Translations under genes and position numbers: made by a program
From: Olsenella_L kribbiana
Lineage (GTDB): Bacteria; Actinomycetota; Coriobacteriia; Coriobacteriales; Atopobiaceae
Reading direction: 5' to 3'
Length of the DNA stretch: 64,000 nucleotides
NCBI RefSeq assembly: GCF_036408795.1
Contig: NZ_JAZGJP010000001.1
Coordinates: 124,001 to 188,000 of the forward strand
Shown: positions 58,424-64,000 of the stretch, one piece after another
How the letters are laid out: every line of letters begins with the position of its first letter
Numbering within the stretch: the first letter of the stretch is position 1
The notes under the pieces: model-generated
Databases searched by the model: none
Told to the model about the DNA's origin: nothing
What the model saw: the letters and a program-made list of their open reading frames with translations, nothing else

Positions 58424-59362
58424 ATGTCCATACGTTTCCGCAAGAGCATCAAGCTCGGTCCGGCATTCCGCATCAATATCTCGAAATCGGGACTCTCGTT
58501 CTCGGCCCATGTGCCCGGCATGAAGGGCCTCTCGGTCAGCACCGGACAGAAGGGCACCTATCTCAACGCCGGACTGCCTGGCACAGGTCTCTCGTCACGC
58601 ACGAAGCTCTCCGACAAAGGCGTCGGCGTGAACTTCAAGGACGTCGTGAAGAAGATCCAGGGCGGAAGCGCAGAAGGGGAGTGCGAAGAGAGGGAATCGC
58701 GGAAGCTGCCTGAGCGTGACGTTGCATCGGCAGAGACGCACGAGGTGCCGCATCCTCTCAGAGAGGTGCTTGCTCCCTATCTGGACCTCTACCGCACAGC
58801 TCCTTCCGTGGGACCGCTCGATGAGGCAGTGCCGCTTTCAGAAGAGCCTGTCGAGGCATCCTGCGAGAAGATCCTGAAGGACGTGCAAGTGCCCTATCTC
58901 TTCTCTGCCTCCTATGAGTTCGATGCGGAAGCGAGCACGCTTCTGCTCGATGTGGATCTGCCAGAGATCGAGGATATTCCCGACGAGGAAGAGAGCCTGA
59001 CCTCCACGGGCAAGCTGACAGAGCACCGGATTCCTGCAGCCGAAGTGCATGAGAACTATGTGCGCTGCATAGAGAGCCTTGCCCTCTATCTGGCTGCATC
59101 GATCTTTGCGGCTAATGCTTCGCTTCCTGGCATAATACTTTCCGGCTATACGCAGCGCCGGAACAAGGCAGGGGAGCTCGAGGATGCCTATGTGCTCTCG
59201 GTGCGCTTTATACGCGGGAGCTTCGTTGGGGAGAGCCTAGCCGAGACGGACAATCCCGAAGCATTCCTGCTTGGCTTCGAGAACCGCATCGCGAAGACGA
59301 AGACCGGGCTCCTCAAGAAGATCGTTCCGTACGGGAGCCTCCACGAAGAGAAGAAGAGCTGA
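58424..59362 (+). CDS. DUF4236 domain protein
   Basis: 312 residues from ATG 58424, five bases after GAGGAGGAA. The first 55 residues are the DUF4236 module: SIRFRKSIKLGPAFRINISKSG, then SFSAHVPGMKGLSVSTGQKGTYL and GLPGTGLS. The remainder is acidic, with LDLYRTAPSVGPLDEAVPL and FSASYEFDAEASTLLLDVDLPEIEDIP, and ends with a conserved-looking block (SGYTQRRNKAGELEDAYVLSV). No membrane helix. Function unknown. DUF4236 often begins proteins with variable tails. Confidence 0.8.
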   Translation: MSIRFRKSIKLGPAFRINISKSGLSFSAHVPGMKGLSVSTGQKGTYLNAGLPGTGLSSRTKLSDKGVGVNFKDVVKKIQGGSAEGECEERESRKLPERDVASAETHEVPHPLREVLAPYLDLYRTAPSVGPLDEAVPLSEEPVEASCEKILKDVQVPYLFSASYEFDAEASTLLLDVDLPEIEDIPDEEESLTSTGKLTEHRIPAAEVHENYVRCIESLALYLAASIFAANASLPGIILSGYTQRRNKAGELEDAYVLSVRFIRGSFVGESLAETDNPEAFLLGFENRIAKTKTGLLKKIVPYGSLHEEKKS

Positions 59363-59377
59363 GAGGAAGGATCTGCC

Positions 59378-60199
59378 ATGCTCCTTGCGAACTACCACAC
59401 CCACACGACGCTCTGCGATGGCTCGGATACGCCCGAAGCGGTAGCTGCCGAAGCCTACTCTCGCGGCATGAGGCATCTCGGCTTCTCCGGACACATGGAT
59501 CCTGACATACATATGGTCTGGCCGGACTATGTGAAGGCCATCACAGCTCTCGAGCAAGAATACCAGGGCCGCATGGATATCCTCATGGGCGTCGAGCTCG
59601 ACAACATGTACGATCCTGCCTCCTGCCCCGGAGCGGAATACGTCATCGGCTCCACGCATTTCCTCGATGTCGAGACGCCCGTGCCCATGAGCGTCGACAG
59701 CTCCCCCGAGATAATGCAGAAGCTTGCAGACGACTATTACGGCGGGGATTTCTATGCACTCTCGAAAGCCTACTACGAGCTCGAGGCGAAGGTCTATGAC
59801 AGGACGATGTGCACGTTCATCGGGCATTTCGACCTCGTGACCCGCTTCAACGACGACATGCACTTTCTGGACGAGACCTCGAAGCGCTATCTCGGCCCGG
59901 CCCTTGAAGCCATGGAATACCTCGTCTCGGAAGGCGTTCCCTTCGAGATCAACTGCGGCGCCGTGAACAGGGGTAGGAAGAAGGAGCTCTACCCGAGGAC
60001 GGAGCTTCTTCGTGCGCTCCATGGCTTCGGTGGAGAGATCTTCATCAATTCCGATGCCCACCAGAAAGAGCGGCTCCTCGGTGCCTTTGACCAGGCCGTA
60101 GCGGCTGCCATTGCAGCTGGCTTCACGCATGTGAACATCCTCGTGCACGACGATTCAGGCAAGGTATCAGCGAGACAGCTTGCACTTGACAAGCTCTGA
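59378..60199 (+). CDS. PHP-domain histidinol-phosphatase-like hydrolase
   Basis: 273 residues. Metal ligands of the PHP fold: HTHTTLCDG at the start, GFSGHMDPD, a glutamate in LMGVELDNM, GSTHFL, and FIGHFDLVTRFND, then INSDAHQKERLLG. This order matches HisK/PolC-type histidinol phosphatases, which hydrolyse histidinol phosphate; other phosphoesterase roles are possible as no other his gene is here. It follows the DUF4236 gene by 15 bases. Confidence 0.82.
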   Translation: MLLANYHTHTTLCDGSDTPEAVAAEAYSRGMRHLGFSGHMDPDIHMVWPDYVKAITALEQEYQGRMDILMGVELDNMYDPASCPGAEYVIGSTHFLDVETPVPMSVDSSPEIMQKLADDYYGGDFYALSKAYYELEAKVYDRTMCTFIGHFDLVTRFNDDMHFLDETSKRYLGPALEAMEYLVSEGVPFEINCGAVNRGRKKELYPRTELLRALHGFGGEIFINSDAHQKERLLGAFDQAVAAAIAAGFTHVNILVHDDSGKVSARQLALDKL

Positions 60200-60221
60200 T
60201 TGCCCTCTGCTGCATAGAACA

Positions 60222-60253
60222 AGGCCCGGATATCTGCAGCGATATCCGGGCCT
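60222..60253. terminator. Bidirectional terminator between PHP gene and dehydrogenase
   Basis: AGGCCCGGATATC pairs perfectly with GATATCCGGGCCT around six bases (TGCAGC). It serves the convergent ends; no long T run on either side. Confidence 0.85.
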
Positions 60254-60282
60254 CATGCATGCATGGGAGAGTTCGGTGAAAG

Positions 60283-61266
60283 CTATTTCACCTCGAACGG
60301 CGTCTCTTCGCCCCTGCTGAAGGCAAGAAGGGCTCCCGTGGAGCTTGTGATCATGTTCTTCACGTCTTCCCTCGTGTAGAACGCCATGTGCGGCGTCACG
60401 ATCGCGTTCGGGAAGGCATCGAGGATGGCGCGATCGCGGTGGGGGAGGATGTCGCGCGAACGGTCGAGGTAGTAGAGCCCTGCCTCGTTCTCGATCGTAT
60501 CGAGGGCGCAGGCACCGACGTGTCCACTCTCGAGTGCTGCGATAAGGGCATCTGTATCAATCAGGGAGCCGCGCGCGGCATTCACGAGCACGACGCCCTC
60601 CTTCATCTTCGCGAGAGCGGCAGCATCGATAAGATGGTAGTTGTCAGCTGATCCCGGTGCATGGAGGGTGATGATGTCAGAGGAGGCATAGAGCTCGTCG
60701 AGCGAGACATAGTCTGCGAACTTTGCCACCTCATCCTTCGGATAGGGATCGTTTGCCAAGAGCTTGCAGCCGAATGACGAGAGATGCTTCACGACCGTAG
60801 CGCCGATGCGTCCCGTGCCGATGACGCCGACCGTGGCAGACGAGATATCCAGGCCGATCTTGCCCTTGAGGCCGAAGTCCTGGACAAGGTTCTCGCGCTC
60901 GATGAACTTGACCTTCCTTGCTGCCATCATCATGAGCATGATTGCGTAGTTCGCGACGCCTTGGGGCGGGTAGGCGGCATGGGCGATCTTCATGCCGAGC
61001 TTGTGTGCATACGCGACATCGATGTGGTCGTAGCCGATGGAACGGGTCGCGATGGCCTTGACGCCAAGCTCATGGAACTGGTCAAGAATCTCGGGCGTCA
61101 TCGGATTCGTGATGATGGATACTGCGTCAGCGCCTTTGGCAAGGTCGAGATTGGAAGCATCAGGATAGTCGGCCGTCCAGGCAAACCCGAATCCCTGCTC
61201 CTTCGCAAAGTCTTCCATATAGCCAAGCTCATCGTATGGTCTCAGAGCATAGGCAAAGAGCTTCAT
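60283..61266 (-). CDS. D-2-hydroxyacid dehydrogenase (D-lactate dehydrogenase type)
   Basis: 327 residues. The Rossmann motif is GVIGTGRIGATVV, and the active-site set is R (NAARGSLIDTDALI), E (DTIENE) and H (VTPHMAFYT). TRSIGYDHIDVAYAHKLGM and YYLDRSRDILPHRD are characteristic of the D-lactate and D-2-hydroxyisocaproate subfamily. Reduces pyruvate or a related 2-oxoacid with NADH; a fermentative role is likely in an anaerobe. Divergent from the radical SAM gene across an AT-rich spacer. Confidence 0.9.
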   Translation of the reverse strand: MKLFAYALRPYDELGYMEDFAKEQGFGFAWTADYPDASNLDLAKGADAVSIITNPMTPEILDQFHELGVKAIATRSIGYDHIDVAYAHKLGMKIAHAAYPPQGVANYAIMLMMMAARKVKFIERENLVQDFGLKGKIGLDISSATVGVIGTGRIGATVVKHLSSFGCKLLANDPYPKDEVAKFADYVSLDELYASSDIITLHAPGSADNYHLIDAAALAKMKEGVVLVNAARGSLIDTDALIAALESGHVGACALDTIENEAGLYYLDRSRDILPHRDRAILDAFPNAIVTPHMAFYTREDVKNMITSSTGALLAFSRGEETPFEVK

Positions 61267-61479
61267 GTGATTGCACCCTCTTCGATAAGCAATTCCTGTC
61301 TTTCATTCAAGTCATGTTCCATGGAAACACGCATGTTTTCGGCTACCGAAAGATTTGTGCAATCCGAAATATATTTGGCGCAAAGATTTCAAAGATTTTT
61401 GGATTTTTTGACTCCGATTCAATTATTATAGCAACGTGCAGAAAGGTCATCTGAGAGGGCTTGCCCTAGGCAAGAAAGG
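61267..61479. promoter_or_regulatory. AT-rich divergent promoter region
   Basis: 213 bases, strikingly AT-rich for this genome, between divergent genes. On the plus strand a -10-like TATTAT lies near 61424-61431, with TTGGAT or TTGACT upstream as possible -35 boxes. It ends with AAAGGA before the radical SAM start. Confidence 0.45.
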
Positions 61480-61485
61480 ATGTGC

Positions 61486-62979
61486 GTGACCATGCAATCG
61501 AAGTTGGCACATGCTGCAGAGCGCAAGGCATTCAGCCTTGCCCTCGATGCGGCAATAAAGGGCGTCAAGAGCGACCACCCCGAGGAGGCTGTCGAGAAGT
61601 TCCTCGATATGGGCGTGAAGCTTCTTTCCGACACCGCACCGGATATGGCAATTTCGCTCAGGAAGGCTTTCTATCCAGGCTCCAAGTGGGAAAACTTCCT
61701 GATCGGGCTTGCCAACCGTCTCGATCCGAACATCCTCAAGACCGCAACGCTCAATGGTGCCTATGAGGCAGCATTCCGCGGCCTGCGCGAGACGACGCAG
61801 TCTGCCGAGAAGTATCAGTGCAATGTGCCCTGGATCATCATCTTCGACCCGACGAGCGCCTGCAACATGCATTGCGTCGGTTGCTGGGCTGCTGACTACT
61901 CGAAGTCGCTGAACCTTTCCTTCGACGATATGGACAAGATCGTCTCCGAGGCAAAGGAGCTTGGCTGCCACTTCTTCATGATGACTGGCGGCGAGCCGAT
62001 GGTCCGCTGGAAGGATGTCGCAAAGCTCGCAGAGAAGCACAATGACTGCATCTTCGGCCTCTTCACGAACGGCACGCTCGTGACCCAGAAGGTCTGCGAC
62101 GACGTCAAGCGCCTCGGCAACATCGTATTCTCGCTCTCCCTCGAGGGCTTCAAGGATGCCAACGACGGCCGCCGTGGCGATGGCTGCTTCGACAAGGTTA
62201 TGGCTGCCATGGACCTCATGCGCGAGAACGGCCTTGCCTTCGGCGTCTCCACGGCCTACACAAGAAACAACGTCGAGTCTGTCACTTCCGATGAGTACTA
62301 CGACCTCATCATCGAGAAGGGCGCGCTCTGGGCATGGTACTTCCACTACATGCCGGTGGGCGAGGGCGCCAATGCCGACCTCATGCCGACGCTCGAGCAG
62401 CGCAAGTACATGCTGCACCGCATCCGCGAGGTGCGTGACTACGAGGGCGGCAAGCCGATCATGGCAATGGACTTCCAGAATGACGGCGAGTTCGTCGGCG
62501 GCTGCATTGCGGGCGGCCGCGTCTTCTGCCACATCACCGCTCGCGGCGATGTCGAGCCCTGCGTCTTCATCCACTACTCGAATGCGAACATCCACGACAA
62601 GTCGCTCCTCGAGTGCCTCCAGCAGCCGGTCTTCCAGGCATACCGTGCTCACTGGCCCTGGAACGACAATATGCTCCGTCCGTGCCCGATGCTCGAGAAC
62701 CCCGAGATCCTTCCTGAGATCGTGCACGAGTCAGGCGCAAAGTCGACCGAGTATGTGACGCCGGAAGATGTCGACCACCTCTGCAAGAGGACCGCTCCTT
62801 ACGCGAAGGCATGGGCTCCTGTGGCCGATCGCCTGTGGCGTGAAGAGCACCCCACCGGAAAGAAGGTCTATGAGGACAACATCTCGATGATGCCTGTGGA
62901 CCAGAAGGCAAAGCGCCTTGCCGAAAAGGATGCCGAGCTCGATTCCGCAATTGCAGCCGGCACCGAGTTCACGAAGTAG
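61486..62979 (+). CDS. Radical SAM protein with SPASM-like C terminus
   Basis: 497 residues from GTG 61486 (AAAGGA five bases upstream; ATG 61480 and ATG 61492 are alternatives). The radical SAM cluster motif is CNMHCVGC, with PTSACN before it, then MTGGEPMV (GGEP) and FTNGT. The C-terminal third has cysteines in GGCIAGGRVFCHITARGDVEPCVF and LRPCPML, as in SPASM-type enzymes with additional iron-sulfur clusters. The N-terminal 100 residues are helical. The reaction is unknown; peptide modification or cofactor synthesis is common for such proteins, but no small precursor peptide is next to it. Confidence 0.83.
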   Translation: MTMQSKLAHAAERKAFSLALDAAIKGVKSDHPEEAVEKFLDMGVKLLSDTAPDMAISLRKAFYPGSKWENFLIGLANRLDPNILKTATLNGAYEAAFRGLRETTQSAEKYQCNVPWIIIFDPTSACNMHCVGCWAADYSKSLNLSFDDMDKIVSEAKELGCHFFMMTGGEPMVRWKDVAKLAEKHNDCIFGLFTNGTLVTQKVCDDVKRLGNIVFSLSLEGFKDANDGRRGDGCFDKVMAAMDLMRENGLAFGVSTAYTRNNVESVTSDEYYDLIIEKGALWAWYFHYMPVGEGANADLMPTLEQRKYMLHRIREVRDYEGGKPIMAMDFQNDGEFVGGCIAGGRVFCHITARGDVEPCVFIHYSNANIHDKSLLECLQQPVFQAYRAHWPWNDNMLRPCPMLENPEILPEIVHESGAKSTEYVTPEDVDHLCKRTAPYAKAWAPVADRLWREEHPTGKKVYEDNISMMPVDQKAKRLAEKDAELDSAIAAGTEFTK

Positions 62980-63008
62980 CCTTCGCAGCCAACACGCAGC
63001 AGAGACAG

Positions 63009-63038
63009 GAAAGAGCCCCGGGTGACCGAGGCTCTTTC
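63009..63038. terminator. Bidirectional terminator between radical SAM and patatin genes
   Basis: GAAAGAGCC pairs perfectly with GGCTCTTTC around a twelve-base loop, followed by TTTCTG on the plus strand. Between convergent genes. Confidence 0.85.
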
Positions 63039-63066
63039 TTTCTGCCATGATTGCTGATGGGATGGC

Positions 63067-64000
63067 CTATTCTACTGCGTGCTGTCTGACCATGCGCAGG
63101 AATGCATCCACGGCAGCACGTCGCACGGCGGTGAGCGCAGACGGACGGGCAGCGGACCAGTCTATGGGGTGTTCCTCGATCATCTGGCGCGCTTCCGCTA
63201 TGACCTGCTCGCCTGTTCCTGCCTGGAACGCGTCGTCTCCTGAGACCGGCAGATTGATATAGATGTCTGCTGCCTGCGAGTAGATGCGGTCAAGCTGGTT
63301 GGCTCCGCAGTTCATCGTCTTCTTTGCAATCGAGAGTGGCGTCATGTCAGGAATCGGGCGGGCATGGCGGATCATGCCGACACCGACGACAGCGTCCACC
63401 ATGGAGCGGTCGAAGAGCGGCGTCGGCAAATTCATGCGGCACCCGCCATCCATGAAGGTACGGCCAATATAGGCGGTAGGCGTGACGACAAGCGGATAGG
63501 AAGCGGAGCATGTCACGCACTTTGCGACCTCGAGCTTCTCGTCGGAGAGGATGCGCCAGTTGCCATTCTCGTCGTGGAAGAGTTCAGGGTCGTTCGTGAA
63601 GACGCAGAGCTCACCCGTGACCACATCCACAGCACAGAGGGCAACGGGCTTCTTGAAGTCTGCAAAGGTATAGATGCCCGCCTCATCGAGAATGTTTCTT
63701 GCAAAGCGCTCCATGATGGCAGAGTCGATGATGCCATGCGTGCCGACAGCATTGAAGAGCTTGATGGGGTTCATCTTGAGGACGCCCTCATCGACGATCT
63801 TCTGGTCCATCATGACAAGGAGCTCTTCCATGCGCCGGGAGTCGATGCCTATACCGGCAAGGGCAGCGACAAGGGCACCCATCGATGTGCCAGCAACTGC
63901 GCCGATCTCGATATTGTTGCGCTCCATATCCTCGATAGCGGCAACTTCTGCAAACGAGCGGAAGCCGCCACCGCAGAAAGCGACACCTACACCCTGGATT
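63067..64000 (-). CDS. Patatin-like phospholipase, 5' end outside window
   Basis: At least 311 codons; the start lies beyond base 64000. The visible N-terminal part reads IQGVGVAFCGGGFRSFAEVA, with the oxyanion loop GGGFR, then the nucleophile elbow GTSMG. The dyad aspartate is in MDGGCRMNL (DGG). Serine and aspartate are thus present, so it should be an active acyl hydrolase of the patatin family, acting on phospholipids or other esters. No signal peptide is visible, but the first residues are missing. Ends convergently with the radical SAM gene. Confidence 0.88.
   Translation of the reverse strand, partial: IQGVGVAFCGGGFRSFAEVAAIEDMERNNIEIGAVAGTSMGALVAALAGIGIDSRRMEELLVMMDQKIVDEGVLKMNPIKLFNAVGTHGIIDSAIMERFARNILDEAGIYTFADFKKPVALCAVDVVTGELCVFTNDPELFHDENGNWRILSDEKLEVAKCVTCSASYPLVVTPTAYIGRTFMDGGCRMNLPTPLFDRSMVDAVVGVGMIRHARPIPDMTPLSIAKKTMNCGANQLDRIYSQAADIYINLPVSGDDAFQAGTGEQVIAEARQMIEEHPIDWSAARPSALTAVRRAAVDAFLRMVRQHAVE

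Noticed and set aside
1..64000. CRISPR arrays, tRNA and rRNA genes
   Set aside because: No regularly spaced repeats, cloverleaf-like sequences or rRNA-like stretches were seen on reading either strand.

Overview
This 64 kb window is high-GC bacterial chromosome with tightly packed operons, short overlaps (ATGA, GTGA, TAATG) and clear purine-rich ribosome binding sites. The gene content points to an anaerobic Coriobacteriia actinobacterium, most likely Atopobiaceae (Olsenella-like). That content includes tandem pstB, MurT/GatD, QueH, a two-MazG-domain pyrophosphohydrolase, DUF4236, a galM-galK-galT2 operon, and a fatty-acid isomerase beside HypA/HypB. The taxon is inferred from recalled protein similarity, not from a search.

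1-9.4 kb holds the 3' end of a phosphate uptake and sensing operon (pstA end, two pstB copies, phoU, a PhoB-type regulator, a PhoR-type kinase), then arginine genes argC-argJ-argB-argD. 9.4-16.4 kb holds an alpha/beta hydrolase, metG, a DUF3267 membrane protein, a decayed ABC ATPase, a TIM-barrel protein and the queuosine genes queH and queA.

16.4-20.4 kb is the clearest accessory stretch. It contains an IS110-family element, a hipB gene followed by a 3'-truncated hipA, a rearranged IS30 remnant with both terminal repeats, and an isopentenyl-diphosphate isomerase gene that has lost its 5' half exactly at the IS30 end.

20.4-34.7 kb holds murT-gatD (amidation of peptidoglycan stem glutamate), DUF2200 and unknown membrane proteins, a phosphoglycerate mutase, a CmpB-like membrane protein, an iron(III)-type ABC transporter (lipoprotein, fused permease, ATPase), a fused L-serine dehydratase, a frameshifted DUF5655-like gene and an RpiB-like protein with an altered active site.

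35.0-38.1 kb is a MATE efflux gene split by a complete IS200/IS605 element (TnpA plus TnpB); in-silico removal restores an open 446-codon frame. 38.1-50.6 kb holds an M19 dipeptidase, mazG, an ABC importer of the TrpXYZ-like type, a decayed LysR gene, an FMN-binding protein, and the gal operon with a divergent LacI-family regulator.

50.6-64 kb holds small enzymes (metallohydrolase, thioesterase, isochorismatase-like) and then the most unusual locus. This is a FAD enzyme strongly resembling Propionibacterium polyunsaturated fatty acid isomerase, in apparent operon with hypB, a 966-residue iron-sulfur flavoprotein and hypA, with no hydrogenase gene in view. The window closes with a DUF4236 protein, a PHP phosphatase, a D-2-hydroxyacid dehydrogenase, a radical SAM protein and a patatin-like phospholipase that runs off the end.

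I saw no tRNA, rRNA or CRISPR array.
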